Shown one piece after another: positions 32,159 through 42,005 of a stretch of DNA of 64,000 bases (positions are counted from its first letter, which is position 1; every line of letters starts with the position of its first letter). Below the pieces are notes generated by a model. It was not told the DNA's origin. It was given only the letters and a program-made list of their open reading frames with translations, and ran no database searches. Source of the stretch: Parapedobacter sp. SGR-10 (GTDB taxonomy: Bacteria; Bacteroidota; Bacteroidia; Sphingobacteriales; Sphingobacteriaceae); assembly GCF_011030405.1 (NCBI RefSeq), contig NZ_JAAJTJ010000008.1, positions 87,591-151,590 of the forward strand. Direction: 5' to 3'. A program made the position numbers and the translations under genes.

Positions 32159-32317
32159 ACTGGATAGTTGCTTATTTCGAGAAGTTCGGATGGAAAATAA
32201 AAGAAGTGTCTCTACAAAATGAGTTGAATAAACATCCCCAAATTGAGACTAAAACATATCCCACCAAAAAGAATACTAATGTTTATCGGAGGAGGTAATC
32301 TATAATACTGAAATAAC

Positions 32318-32884
32318 ATGATTGAAAAATACATCCAAGCTTTACGGGCAATTGAAAAGCCCACTATTGCTTCTAACCATGATTTACAGTCGTGGCAGGC
32401 AAAGGCAATTAATATTGTAACAAGAATTTATGGTGACAACAGCAAACAAGAGGAACAGATAAAAGAAATTAAGTTTAGAAGTTATGCCTCATTTGGAACC
32501 CATAATGGGGTATATGGCGGAGGTAATAACGGCAAGCTTTGCGAAAAACACGCCAACGAAATAATTCAAGGTTTTATGGCTGACCTCGAAACATTCGGAA
32601 TTCCAAAACCAAAACAACGTGAAAATAATAATGCGATAAATATCTCTGTAAATCAAAGTCAGAACCAAACAGTCAACGTGAACATAATTTGGGGATCGAT
32701 CAAAGATGAACTGACAGGTAAGCAACTCAAAGAGATCGAGGAAATAATTAATGATAGAAAAGACGAACCTGAATCCAAGAAGAAAAGAATATCTGATAAA
32801 CTAAAAGGTTTTGGCGCTGATGTAGCATCAAATATTATAGCTGGACTTTTGACTAATCCAGCAATTTATGGTGTTTATTTATAG
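32318..32884 (+). CDS. Unknown protein with Q/N-rich linker
   Basis: 188 residues, no recognised family. An N-terminal helical domain (MIEKYIQALRAIEKPTIASN, then IVTRIYGDNSKQEEQIKEI) precedes the linker AINISVNQSQNQTVNVNI, then KDELTGKQLKEIEEII and a small, Gly/Ala-containing hydrophobic C-terminus (VASNIIAGLLTNPAIYG). NxNQSQN-type linkers before a helical KDELTGKQ block are familiar from AbiTii-like abortive-infection proteins, so a defence role is possible but not shown. It converges with the capsule cluster with 4 bp between stops. Confidence 0.65.
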   Translation: MIEKYIQALRAIEKPTIASNHDLQSWQAKAINIVTRIYGDNSKQEEQIKEIKFRSYASFGTHNGVYGGGNNGKLCEKHANEIIQGFMADLETFGIPKPKQRENNNAINISVNQSQNQTVNVNIIWGSIKDELTGKQLKEIEEIINDRKDEPESKKKRISDKLKGFGADVASNIIAGLLTNPAIYGVYL

Positions 32885-32888
32885 CATT

Positions 32889-34277
32889 CTAATTTCCAAT
32901 AAGATGTTTTATGTTATTCTTGACTATTCTAAATTTTCCGCTGTTTTCTACTGAAAGTGAATCTGTATAACGCAAGTTGATCTGCATTTTATTCCCTACC
33001 CTATCTTGCCAATTCTGTAGAAATTTTCTTTCAACATCTACTGAATACTCAGTCTCATCTACTACAATATAAATATCAATACTTTCTAATGAGTTCTGAA
33101 CCACCTGAAATTTGAGAATACCTTTGGTATCTTTCAACGTATTAGATACGTTTCCAAGGTTTATTTTTCCATTCTCGGGAGAAAAGACAAAGTCATCTAT
33201 TCTGCCAAGTATTTCTCTCACCAATGGATTGTGATTACCACAGGTACAAGTTACGCTCTCATCTTCCAACACAATAGAGTCTCCGATATCGTACCGAACT
33301 AAAGGCGTCCCTTCTGTCGTGAAAGACGTGACAACCAGTCTGCCAGCTTGAGCTGGCATGTCGTGTTGATCCAACACTTCAAAAACACCACTCTGCAACT
33401 CGAGGTGTAGATTTCCCTTTCCGCATTCAAAGATAAACGGAGCTCCTTCAGAAGATGCATACTGGTTATACATCCTCGCTTTAAAGAAAGCCTCAATAAC
33501 AGACCTCATATCTGCCGTAATGGTCTCTGCTGTAGGAAAAATAGCCTTAACTGTGTTTTCGGGATAGTTATAGTCATTTTCCAGCCCATATCTGGCAATT
33601 TCCAAAATCGTAGAAGGAAAACCGACCAGATATTCAGGTTGATACTTAATCAGATCTTCCACATAATATTTGAGATAATCATCCTTCACATGAAAAGTAG
33701 AATAATATCTTACCTTATGCAGATGATCCGTTTTCCAAAATCTTCTTTTCTTCACATCTTTTGCCGTGAGCAGTGCCTTACCACTGAACCAAGCTGTTTT
33801 CTTTCCCAATGCATATCCATATCGGGCTCTAAAATTATCCAACATCGCAAATCGCTCCTGCATATTTCGTTCTGTAAAATATATCTTTAGCGACTTTCCC
33901 GTAGTCCCGCCTGTTTTGGATACGATTTTTTTTTCATTGGGCTTTATGGTAACTACATCATTTATATTTTTCCTTAGCTCTTCTTTTGTGAGAACGGGAA
34001 TCTGTGCAATATTCTCCAAATCGGCAAACGATTTCAGTTCCGACAATCTTTTCTTAAAGAAAGGTGATCTATCCTGTACAAATCCCATAAACGTCCTATA
34101 CCTTTCAGCCTGCTTTCTTTTCAATTCGTCCAACGAAAGATTTTCATTGTTTTTAAACAATTCCAAATAGGATACGTAATACCGTCCATATCTTTTTTTG
34201 TACGCCAACAAGTTGAAAACAGAGATAAGAATCTCTTGCAAAAAGACAGGAAGGATACGGTATATCTTATCTTTCAT
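32889..34277 (-). CDS. CapK-like adenylate-forming enzyme (phenylacetate-CoA ligase family)
   Basis: 462 residues, ANL superfamily. Visible: SKTGGTTGKSLKIYFTERN (P-loop-like adenylation motif, about 120-138), the YASSEGAPF core motif, and VRYDIGDS with a CTCGNHNPLVREILGRIDDF block near 350. Cytoplasmic; related CapK proteins occur in capsule loci and may activate an acid for attachment to the polysaccharide. Overlaps CapA by 11 bp. Last gene of the large minus-strand cluster. Confidence 0.85.
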   Translation of the reverse strand: MKDKIYRILPVFLQEILISVFNLLAYKKRYGRYYVSYLELFKNNENLSLDELKRKQAERYRTFMGFVQDRSPFFKKRLSELKSFADLENIAQIPVLTKEELRKNINDVVTIKPNEKKIVSKTGGTTGKSLKIYFTERNMQERFAMLDNFRARYGYALGKKTAWFSGKALLTAKDVKKRRFWKTDHLHKVRYYSTFHVKDDYLKYYVEDLIKYQPEYLVGFPSTILEIARYGLENDYNYPENTVKAIFPTAETITADMRSVIEAFFKARMYNQYASSEGAPFIFECGKGNLHLELQSGVFEVLDQHDMPAQAGRLVVTSFTTEGTPLVRYDIGDSIVLEDESVTCTCGNHNPLVREILGRIDDFVFSPENGKINLGNVSNTLKDTKGILKFQVVQNSLESIDIYIVVDETEYSVDVERKFLQNWQDRVGNKMQINLRYTDSLSVENSGKFRIVKNNIKHLIGN

Positions 34278-35424
34278 TATCCAAATAATTGACTTCGAGT
34301 ATATTGGTCATGATTTCATGGTGTGTCTCACATCGGAGAATATTTAGCAAAACATTCCTATGTTCCCTATTGAGGGCAAACTGAGGCAACACCCCTCTTG
34401 ACTTTAAAAATCGGATATATTTATTAGGAGTGTTTAATATAGAAAGGTAATACTTCTTTTGGGTAGTCAGGTAACTAGTCCACCTATCCGAAAATAATTC
34501 ATCATTCGTGATAATCTTATTTAATACTTCTATCCTATCAAAGAATATCTTTCTGTCCTCTTTTTCCATAATCCGCATATTAGGATCAGCCTCTCGCCCT
34601 TGAAAAAAAGGAATTAATTGAAAATCGATTTTACCATTATCGATAGACAATTTTAAGGTAAAGCCTTCTGTCCATAACCCTTTTTGATATTTCTTCTTAT
34701 AATCAAAAAGAAAATTGCCCAAACTGTAGAAAATAGGTGTTCCGTTATACGTTTCATACCCACTGTAACAATGGCTGTGATGCCCAATAACCACATCAGC
34801 TCCTGCATCCGCATAAAACCTATACCTCTCCCGTTGCCGGGGGGTAGGCAATTGGTAATGTTCCCGTCCACCGTGACACACGATCAGCACCACATCTGCC
34901 TTATTTCTACACGCCTTGATATCATTAAAGTTGGCGATCAGATCAACGACATTGGCACCGGGAGCATTCTCGCCAAACCGGTTAAATTCATTTTCGGCAA
35001 AATTGAGAACTGCGATTTTTTTATTCCCCTTATGGAATATAAAAGGGCGTCTCGCCTGCTGTCTGTCCATACCTGCTCCTACCGTATGGATGTTTGCCTT
35101 TTTACAGACATTCAATGTCTCCTCTAGGCCCTCCCTGCCATAATCCATAATATGATTGTTCGCAAGAGTGACCAAGTTGACACCTAAATATGCCAGCGCA
35201 TCTATGGCCTCTGGGTCTGCTTTGATATTCGGACCACTTTTGGCAATAGGAGAAGCAGAATTTACCAGAGGAGCTTCAAGATTGATTATCTTCAGGTCCG
35301 CGCCGGCCGTACACTGCGCCATACCATCAAATAGAACATCGTACTGCTTCCTTCGAATAGCTTCGTGATTTCTTCCTATAGGGCAAAAATCTCCACCTAT
35401 AAAAATCTCAATATTATCTTCCAT
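34267..35424 (-). CDS. CapA-family metallophosphatase-like protein
   Basis: 385 residues from ATG 35424. CapA/PgsA fold motifs: IFIGGDFCPIGR at the N-terminus, INLEAPLVN, TLANNHIMDYG, and VIVGHHSHCYSGYE-type metal ligands (VVIGHHSHC). No membrane anchor is seen, so it may be cytoplasmic. Such proteins occur in poly-gamma-glutamate and capsule clusters; here possibly in modification of the repeat unit. Overlaps both neighbours by 11 bp, so it is tightly coupled. Confidence 0.88.
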   Translation of the reverse strand: MEDNIEIFIGGDFCPIGRNHEAIRRKQYDVLFDGMAQCTAGADLKIINLEAPLVNSASPIAKSGPNIKADPEAIDALAYLGVNLVTLANNHIMDYGREGLEETLNVCKKANIHTVGAGMDRQQARRPFIFHKGNKKIAVLNFAENEFNRFGENAPGANVVDLIANFNDIKACRNKADVVLIVCHGGREHYQLPTPRQRERYRFYADAGADVVIGHHSHCYSGYETYNGTPIFYSLGNFLFDYKKKYQKGLWTEGFTLKLSIDNGKIDFQLIPFFQGREADPNMRIMEKEDRKIFFDRIEVLNKIITNDELFSDRWTSYLTTQKKYYLSILNTPNKYIRFLKSRGVLPQFALNREHRNVLLNILRCETHHEIMTNILEVNYLDNER

Positions 35425-36586
35425 ACCTATACCGTTGTTGTCTTTTGAATTGGATAGCTGCCAGCACAAAAATCAAGAAGGCAGGCATCAGCATATTTTT
35501 TTCCCGTATAATAATCCCCAGATTGCTCATCATCGGTGCAAAAGCAATCGCACCAATCATATAATAGAAAAAACTTCCTTTAATTAGGAAATTAGCTTTA
35601 CGAATAAATCGTATAAATCTATTTTTTAAGAAAAATAACACCAAAAAGACCTGTATAAGGTTCTCGATAGAAGCTACGATGGCCAATACATTGTGTGCGT
35701 CAAAGAATAGGGGGCGGAACAAAAAAGTCAGCACTTGCAAAGGGTAAGGAAGTGCCGAAAGATCGATCCCCGATCCTGCAACAGACAGGGCTGCGGCCTT
35801 GCCCTCATGAAAGGACTCCAGATGCTCCGTAGAGAGTTGTTCTATCTTCGCAAAGGCCAGCACACTATTCAGCAATGGGAAAAACAAGGCCAGCATTGCT
35901 CCGCCCATCAATACTTTCTGGATGATATTGAACCGGGAACTGAAGACATAGGGCAGCGCAAAGCCTGCTACCATAAACAGCAGGACATGCGGGCGCAAAA
36001 AGTAGGCGATAGCCACAGCGACCAGCATACCCACAAAACGCTTGCCCAAGGCCAGCAACGAATACATAAACAGGGATACCGAAAAAAACAAAAGCGTGTC
36101 TTTTCCAATACCGACGGACCAGAAGTGCATATTGGGCAACAAAAAAACAAGGGGATAAACCGGGATACCATATACTTTAGCTCCCCGCAGCACCCGAAGA
36201 TCCGGTATAAATGACTTAATCGTCGCCAATATCAGCACAAAGCCCCACATGCCCAAAAAGGAATAGAACAGCATACCCGTCAGAAAGGAAAGCCCAAATA
36301 CGTTCGCAAAAAAATAATTGATTAGGTACATGATTTGTGTAGGTCGAGGATTCTCCTTAACCGCTGTCCATATTTGATCGTAACTGAATAATTTGGGTAC
36401 CATCCAATACCCCTTTGCATCTCCACCATTAAACAAAATAGGTGTAGCCACAAAACATACCAACGTATGAACGACAAATATCAACGAAATGAGCTTCTTC
36501 TCTCCTCCATTAAAAGCATACAAATTCCTGACACGATATGCGCACACTATAAATATAAGAGAAAACAGGATATCCAGTATAATCAT
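35414..36586 (-). CDS. Multi-pass membrane protein, candidate Wzy polymerase
   Basis: 390 residues, about ten hydrophobic helices, with a large extracytoplasmic loop near residues 230-275 (AKIEQLSTEHLESFHEGKA). No sequence family can be assigned. Position between glycosyltransferases and CapA, lack of any other polymerase candidate and the topology make it the best Wzy candidate, by inference. Confidence 0.65.
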   Translation of the reverse strand: MIILDILFSLIFIVCAYRVRNLYAFNGGEKKLISLIFVVHTLVCFVATPILFNGGDAKGYWMVPKLFSYDQIWTAVKENPRPTQIMYLINYFFANVFGLSFLTGMLFYSFLGMWGFVLILATIKSFIPDLRVLRGAKVYGIPVYPLVFLLPNMHFWSVGIGKDTLLFFSVSLFMYSLLALGKRFVGMLVAVAIAYFLRPHVLLFMVAGFALPYVFSSRFNIIQKVLMGGAMLALFFPLLNSVLAFAKIEQLSTEHLESFHEGKAAALSVAGSGIDLSALPYPLQVLTFLFRPLFFDAHNVLAIVASIENLIQVFLVLFFLKNRFIRFIRKANFLIKGSFFYYMIGAIAFAPMMSNLGIIIREKNMLMPAFLIFVLAAIQFKRQQRYRYGR

Positions 36587-36598
36587 TTCCGAATGGCA

Positions 36599-37825
36599 TT
36601 AGTCCGTCAATACGGATATTTTCGACCTGTAAGAGAGATGCTCCAGAGCATAGGCTCGCGTTCCTTTATACTTTTCCATCAGTTTCCTATAATCTAAAAT
36701 ACATATCTCCAACTTTTGGTATAGATCTGCTACGTCTGAGGCTGCAAAGTTAACCGATAGCTTATCATCTTTATTGATTTCATCCACGCTGTCAAACCTG
36801 CTGTTGACTACTATCCGATTTGATATCAGCGAATCTAAGTACTTCAGATGAATAATCAAATTGGAAAACGCATTGTACCTGTCCGGACACACCAGTACGT
36901 TGGCCAAGGATTGGTAGGTCGTCAGTAGGGCATAGGGCACCGAATCGATCATGATGACGGCATCCGAAAGTCCCTTTGTCTCGATAAGACCACAAACTTT
37001 CTTTTTCAACGGTCCATCGCCGATCAGGATAAGCCGAAGATGAGGATAGGTGCGGAGTAGCTGATGAAATACCTCTACTAAATCGTCTACACCCGAGGTT
37101 GGCTTATACCCTCCTGCAAACAGGAAGACAAAGCTGTCGGGCAGAAGCTGCATATCCTGCAACAGTTGATCCCTAAGCTGTTCATCTATCCCAAACCGTC
37201 CGGCATCGCCTGATAAAAGATTGGGCAGGACATAAGCCCTGGCTCTGCGGATATTGTATCTATCCTCAAAATACTTTCTCATCGCATCGCTGCTGTAGAT
37301 AATGCCGTCGGCATATTCAAAGACCTTTCTGTCCAACCTTTCGGACAGCACATACTTGAAGTGATAAATTACCTTACGGACTATCGATGTGGTATTCTTT
37401 CGCAGATAATCAAATTCTATGGTAGACACACCATGAACGTCGTTAACATAATGATTGATGATTCCACTTCTTTTTAAAATATAACCAATAGAATTGTCCA
37501 AGTATTCGAAAAAGAATAGCTTACTATTATTTTGGTCAACATGTGTAAAAATATCATTACACCGGCTAAACAATTGAGGAAACAACCAAGTCATTATTGT
37601 AGACGGCAAAAAAGCCAATAAGCCTTGCAAAAGGGCTTTTCTCTTAAATCCAATATGCAATGTAATGTGCCGGATAGATGGATGAAACTGATCGTGATTT
37701 TTGGCATTCGATATCAGTACAACCTGCTTTCCGGATTCTGCCAAAGCATTCAGTACGCCATATATCCGTATAGCCCCACCTCCGACTTTATTAAAATCCC
37801 GCAATGTAAAAAATATATATTTCAT
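36599..37825 (-). CDS. Family 1/4 glycosyltransferase
   Basis: 408 residues, GT-B. Begins MKYIFFTLRDFNKVGGGAIR. The donor-domain block has FLFAGGYKPTSGVDDLVEVF, LILIGDGPLKK and a C-terminal LVCPDRYNAFSNLIIHLKYLDS that replaces the usual E-X7-E motif. Cytoplasmic, adds one sugar of the repeat unit. Thirteen bp before the polymerase candidate. Confidence 0.82.
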   Translation of the reverse strand: MKYIFFTLRDFNKVGGGAIRIYGVLNALAESGKQVVLISNAKNHDQFHPSIRHITLHIGFKRKALLQGLLAFLPSTIMTWLFPQLFSRCNDIFTHVDQNNSKLFFFEYLDNSIGYILKRSGIINHYVNDVHGVSTIEFDYLRKNTTSIVRKVIYHFKYVLSERLDRKVFEYADGIIYSSDAMRKYFEDRYNIRRARAYVLPNLLSGDAGRFGIDEQLRDQLLQDMQLLPDSFVFLFAGGYKPTSGVDDLVEVFHQLLRTYPHLRLILIGDGPLKKKVCGLIETKGLSDAVIMIDSVPYALLTTYQSLANVLVCPDRYNAFSNLIIHLKYLDSLISNRIVVNSRFDSVDEINKDDKLSVNFAASDVADLYQKLEICILDYRKLMEKYKGTRAYALEHLSYRSKISVLTD

Positions 37826-37887
37826 TGAACATTTACTGTTTTATTAATTTTAGGTTGGCAAAGTTGATCCTACCGCCCCTTTTTATT

Positions 37888-38904
37888 TCATTTCTTCAAA
37901 GATATTTTCCTAAGCGCTTGGATGCATTTTTTTTCGAAAATAAAATAATAGATATACCCTGCTATTAAACAAATAGCCGAAACAAAAACTATATAAATTA
38001 CATAGATTATTAAACTTTCTGTCTTCGGTAAGTAACGCTCAATAAAAGCATGTAAAGGTCCATGTACCAAATAAAGAGAATAAGAAGAGTTACCTATTAA
38101 CATTAAAACATTGCCCTTATTTAATCTTATACTTTTATAAGTAATGGAGTAATAGATCAGGAAAAATGAGAACAATGAAAAAACCGAATTAATATAAAAG
38201 GAATACGGCAAGAAGTCATAATATTTACTCAAAATAAACCCAATCAGAAATAAGATGATTGCAACACCTACAATATTCTTGTTAAACAAAACATTATTGA
38301 CAATCAACAAAGAAAGTATATAACCCAATATAAATTCAAGGTTATAATAAGAAAAAACTAATTGAAAAAAAGGTGCATCAAACTCAACACCAGTACTTTG
38401 GATACCTAGGATTGCTCCAACCCAAAAAAACAAAAAAAGATGCCAAAACTTTTTATTTACTATACATAGGGAATAAATTAAATAGAAAAACATTTCGAAA
38501 CTCAATGTCCAAGCGACCGCAAGAGCAGGGCTGCCGTGCGGAAAAAGGGTAAAAGATGTAATCCAGCTTATATCACGAGGATTCTGTGACAATGATGGCA
38601 AAACCAAGTACAAAAAATAAAGCGTTATGCCTATTGGCAAATACGGCACGTAAATACGAATAATTCTGTTCTTTATAAACTTAACCGTATGATTATCAGA
38701 TTTAGAAGAATTCGAATAATTGATAATGAAACCCGAAAGAATAAAGAAAAAATCAACTCCATACTTGCCTAAAGAAGCGAAAAAATCTAAAAAAGGATAA
38801 TGGTTTCCTTGAAAATAGCTTAAAGAAGGAACGACATGATGGATCACAACCATCAAAGCTGCTACCCCACGATATACTTGGATAACATCAAGGTGTTTTT
38901 TCAT
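37888..38904 (-). CDS. Acyltransferase family 3 (OafA/WecH-type) membrane protein
   Basis: 338 residues, about ten membrane helices. Starts MKKHLDVIQVYRGVAALMVVIHH, the R/H motif of acyltransferase-3 enzymes, and has FFFILSGFIINYS and a SYSLYLVHGPLH block with the second His. O-acetylates a sugar of the polysaccharide at the membrane, by analogy. AT-rich compared with its neighbours. Confidence 0.9.
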   Translation of the reverse strand: MKKHLDVIQVYRGVAALMVVIHHVVPSLSYFQGNHYPFLDFFASLGKYGVDFFFILSGFIINYSNSSKSDNHTVKFIKNRIIRIYVPYLPIGITLYFLYLVLPSLSQNPRDISWITSFTLFPHGSPALAVAWTLSFEMFFYLIYSLCIVNKKFWHLFLFFWVGAILGIQSTGVEFDAPFFQLVFSYYNLEFILGYILSLLIVNNVLFNKNIVGVAIILFLIGFILSKYYDFLPYSFYINSVFSLFSFFLIYYSITYKSIRLNKGNVLMLIGNSSYSLYLVHGPLHAFIERYLPKTESLIIYVIYIVFVSAICLIAGYIYYFIFEKKCIQALRKISLKK

Positions 38905-38907
38905 CTA

Positions 38908-39249
38908 TTACTTTTGGAAAATTTGTTCATACAATACTCGATATTCCTTCGCTCCTTCGTCCACAGAAAAACACTCTTCTGCCAAAGATCTACATTTTTT
39001 AGATATATCAGCACTCCTCATTCCTTTAAATATTTCCACAAAATCGTAATCTTCGAGATGGTTAAAAATCTTGAAAACCAAACTTCCTTTTTTTACAGAC
39101 CCCACGTCTGCCCGTTCGTCAAAAGCAAAACCTCGGGTATCAAACAGGTAGGATAGCCCCTGTTCTTCCAGAAAAGGAAAATACTGGTAGCTTCGTAACC
39201 TACTGCTACCGGCATTGCGGGAATATTTGGTGAGGTAGAGGATTTTCAT
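38908..39249 (-). pseudogene. Glycosyltransferase remnant with internal deletion
   Basis: A 113-codon frame joining a typical GT-B N-terminus (MKILYLTKYSRNAGSSRLRS) to what looks like the last 35-40 residues of a glycosyltransferase (KKCRSLAEECFSVDEGAKEY, then VLYEQI). The middle, including the whole donor site, is missing, so it cannot be an active enzyme. Lies 3 bp from the acyltransferase gene and 13 bp from an ATPase gene. Confidence 0.6.
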
Positions 39250-39262
39250 TTTCTGTCCTATA

Positions 39263-40480
39263 TTAAGCCTTAGACCATTTGTCCGTCAAAAAACGTCGTA
39301 AATCCAACGCCATGATCCCTTCATACGTATTACCGGAAAATTCGTCCATGGTAATGACCATTTTGGGGTAATTGTCTTTGACCTTCCGAAGGTTGCCAAA
39401 TTCCCGTTCTATTGTTTTTTCCCCGTTCAACGTGAGTGCCACTTGAATATAGACTTTCTCTCCGTTCTTTTCTGCCATGAAATCAATTTCACTATCGCCA
39501 GACACCCCTACATGGACCACATAATTATGGGCCAGCAAGTGGTTGTACACTACATTTTCCATGATTTTCCCTTTATCCTCCAGCCGATAGCCCCACAGCG
39601 CATTGCGGATACCGAGGTTCTCAAAATAATATTTTTCTCCAATCTCAAACAGACGCTTTCCTTCAATGTCATATCTTTTGACCTGATGGATCAAGAACGC
39701 ATTGACCAAATGCTGAATATAGGTCTGCACTTGATTAGAGGCAATATTTACCTTCTGGGACTTGAGAAAGTCACTGATCTTTTTTGCGGAAAACAGGCTT
39801 CCGGTATTAGAAGCCAAGAAGAAAACCAATTGCTCCAAAAATGAAGTATTGCGTACGGAATACCGATTGATCACATCCCGAAAAACGATGGTCGAATAGA
39901 TATTCTTGAGGTATTCAAAGGCTATTTCGTCCTCCAAGCTTAGATGCTTCAGATAAGGCAACCCACCGTACTTCAGGTATTTTTCCAGAGATTGTGCTGT
40001 CTCTTCCAATTGATGAAAAGCCAAAAACTCCGGATAAGTGAGGCTGTATACCCGAAATTCTACCGCACGTCCGCTGAGCTTTCCGGTAATATCTCCGGAC
40101 AACAGGTCCGCATTGCTTCCGGTACAATAGAGATCCAGACCATGATCCAACAGGAGCGACCGCAACGCCGATTCGAAACCCGCTATTTCCTGAACTTCAT
40201 CTATAAAAACATATGTTGTCCCCGATGTTGATTTATTTTCCAAAACGTAATCGTTCAGATCTACGGCAGTTTTGATAGATGCAAAGGATAAATCCTCTTT
40301 GTTTATATATATGATCGCGGCATCCTTGTCTCTCTCCCGGATCAGACGCATCAATTGAAAAAGAAGATAGCTTTTTCCTACACGACGCTGGCCGGTCAGT
40401 ACCTTGATAACGCTTTTCCCCACAAAAGGTACTATACGGTCAAGATACAACGGACGGGGTATGCTGGGATGAATGTTCAT
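39263..40480 (-). CDS. AAA_14/DUF4143 ATPase
   Basis: 405 residues from ATG 40480 (an in-frame TTG at 40522 is less likely). Walker A VLTGQRRVGKSYLLFQL, Walker B YVFIDEVQEI, then ITGKLSGRAVEFRVYSLTYPEF. The C-terminal DUF4143 nuclease-like domain has GDSEIDFMAEKNGEKVYIQV, a PD-(D/E)XK pattern. Function unresolved; not expected in a capsule pathway. With 9685-10995 it is the second ATPase-nuclease-like gene inside this polysaccharide region, also beside a truncated transferase gene. Confidence 0.88.
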   Translation of the reverse strand: MNIHPSIPRPLYLDRIVPFVGKSVIKVLTGQRRVGKSYLLFQLMRLIRERDKDAAIIYINKEDLSFASIKTAVDLNDYVLENKSTSGTTYVFIDEVQEIAGFESALRSLLLDHGLDLYCTGSNADLLSGDITGKLSGRAVEFRVYSLTYPEFLAFHQLEETAQSLEKYLKYGGLPYLKHLSLEDEIAFEYLKNIYSTIVFRDVINRYSVRNTSFLEQLVFFLASNTGSLFSAKKISDFLKSQKVNIASNQVQTYIQHLVNAFLIHQVKRYDIEGKRLFEIGEKYYFENLGIRNALWGYRLEDKGKIMENVVYNHLLAHNYVVHVGVSGDSEIDFMAEKNGEKVYIQVALTLNGEKTIEREFGNLRKVKDNYPKMVITMDEFSGNTYEGIMALDLRRFLTDKWSKA

Positions 40481-40538
40481 ATCCAATCTATAAATATGTT
40501 TAAAATTTTTGTAAAAATACAAAAAGTTTTAAATACAA

Positions 40539-41735
40539 TTACAAGCTATCTGTTCTTCGAATAACCTGCAAATAACATTCTGCCGCTTTTTCTATTGAAA
40601 AGAAACCCAATGCCTTCTCCCGAATATCTTCCTTATCCATCTGTCTTATCTGCCTAATCCAATCTGTCACAGCCACTCGTTGCTCTTCTTGTTCCATACC
40701 GTGGTTAAAGATAAAACATTCCGGAAAACTTTTCAGTATCTCCTCGGTATCTCCGATTCCCGATGATGCGACGGTCGGCAGACCCATCAAGAGGTATTCT
40801 CCCAGTTTGATCGGAGCCACCCCTTGCATACTATACGTTGGCCGACGTAGTGCAAAAGCCGCATCGGCAGCGTTCAGGTAAAAGGAAATATGTTCGAATT
40901 TTACCGACTTGACAATGATGTAATCTTTTAAATAATCCGGTATACGATCTTCCGCAAATTGCACATTTCCCGTCAACACCAAAAATTTTGATGGCTGCAT
41001 ATTCAGCGTAAGGTCAAAAATCTGCAACATCTCCTCCCAGCAATATTGAGGACCGAGCGAACCGGCGTATACCCAGAGTAGCTCATCTCCCACATGCAAT
41101 TCCTTGCGGGCAATCTCTCGTTCCGCGATATCCGGTATGAAACGTTGTGAATTCCGACCATTCGGCACTACCGCAAATTTATCCCGATACCGCTCTCCTA
41201 TCGATGCCACATGTACATCAATAGCCTTCTGCGAACGGGTAATCACGGCATCGGCCTGCAACAACATTTTCCTTTCGATAGACTTCAGCCAATTGTATTG
41301 CACCCCTCTCTTTTTCAATCCGGCAAAATCTACCCGCTCCTCAATGGGCAAGCCATCCGCATCAAAGATAATCTTGAAGCTCTTATGTTTAATTTGATTG
41401 ACCATAAAGGCCGGAAAGGTCGAGCGAGGCATTACGATGTCAACACCATGTTCGTTGATATACCGGGCTATTTTCTTGCTGCCCATGAATAGACTAAACA
41501 TACTACCTATTGCAGCAATGGGCTTTTTGACGATCGGAACAGTACTGTATATTATACCCATATCCTTTGCAGCCTTTCTTACCTCCTCTATTTTTTTATC
41601 GCCCGCCCAGGTAAACTGCATCACGTGAAACGCTATAGTAGGATTGTGTTGCATCACCTCCTGAAATATCGGCATAAATAAGCCTTCCATATAGGAAGTC
41701 TGTGGACCATCCCAAGTGATAAAAAGAAACTTCAT
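40539..41735 (-). CDS. Family 4-like glycosyltransferase
   Basis: 398 residues, GT-B. Begins MKFLFITWDGPQTSYMEGLF. VVPNGRNSQRF marks the domain junction, followed by VYAGSLGPQYCWEEMLQIF and a loop KLGEYLLMGLPTVASSGIGDTEEI. Part of the repeat-unit assembly set. The 489 bp upstream contain only gene debris, so it may have its own promoter or depend on read-through. Confidence 0.83.
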   Translation of the reverse strand: MKFLFITWDGPQTSYMEGLFMPIFQEVMQHNPTIAFHVMQFTWAGDKKIEEVRKAAKDMGIIYSTVPIVKKPIAAIGSMFSLFMGSKKIARYINEHGVDIVMPRSTFPAFMVNQIKHKSFKIIFDADGLPIEERVDFAGLKKRGVQYNWLKSIERKMLLQADAVITRSQKAIDVHVASIGERYRDKFAVVPNGRNSQRFIPDIAEREIARKELHVGDELLWVYAGSLGPQYCWEEMLQIFDLTLNMQPSKFLVLTGNVQFAEDRIPDYLKDYIIVKSVKFEHISFYLNAADAAFALRRPTYSMQGVAPIKLGEYLLMGLPTVASSGIGDTEEILKSFPECFIFNHGMEQEEQRVAVTDWIRQIRQMDKEDIREKALGFFSIEKAAECYLQVIRRTDSL

Positions 41736-41872
41736 TTTTAAATCCGTGTTTTTTAACTGATTTTCCTTTGCTATAGCAACGACTTTATGTTATTATTTTT
41801 TGCCCAATGTCTTTTTGTCCGGCAACGGCATGTAGTATTTAGCAACTTTAATATTCTCGTTATATACAGCAC

Positions 41873-42005
41873 GTGGTCTTTTCCGTAGCGTTCGACCAAT
41901 TTAACAGACAACTTTTTGACGATCTCTCAACCAGATTCCGCATGTTTACTATACAAACACATTTTCCTTAATACGTTCCCCAATATTCCAGTTCAACACA
42001 TACGC
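41873..42005 (-). pseudogene. DUF1016 (YhcG-type nuclease) N-terminal fragment
   Basis: On the minus strand from about 42005 one frame reads LNWNIGERIKENVFV and stops; the next frame continues SKHAESG, stop, EIVKKLSVKLVERYGK. Together this matches the start of DUF1016 proteins (YWNIGRRI...RAEYG..IV..LS..L...YG) with a frameshift and a stop. The gap 41736-42224 has no other recognisable gene. A 42080-42210 minus-strand segment (LHPLPDGLQVPYLEDLFILH) is another unassigned fragment. Confidence 0.6.
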
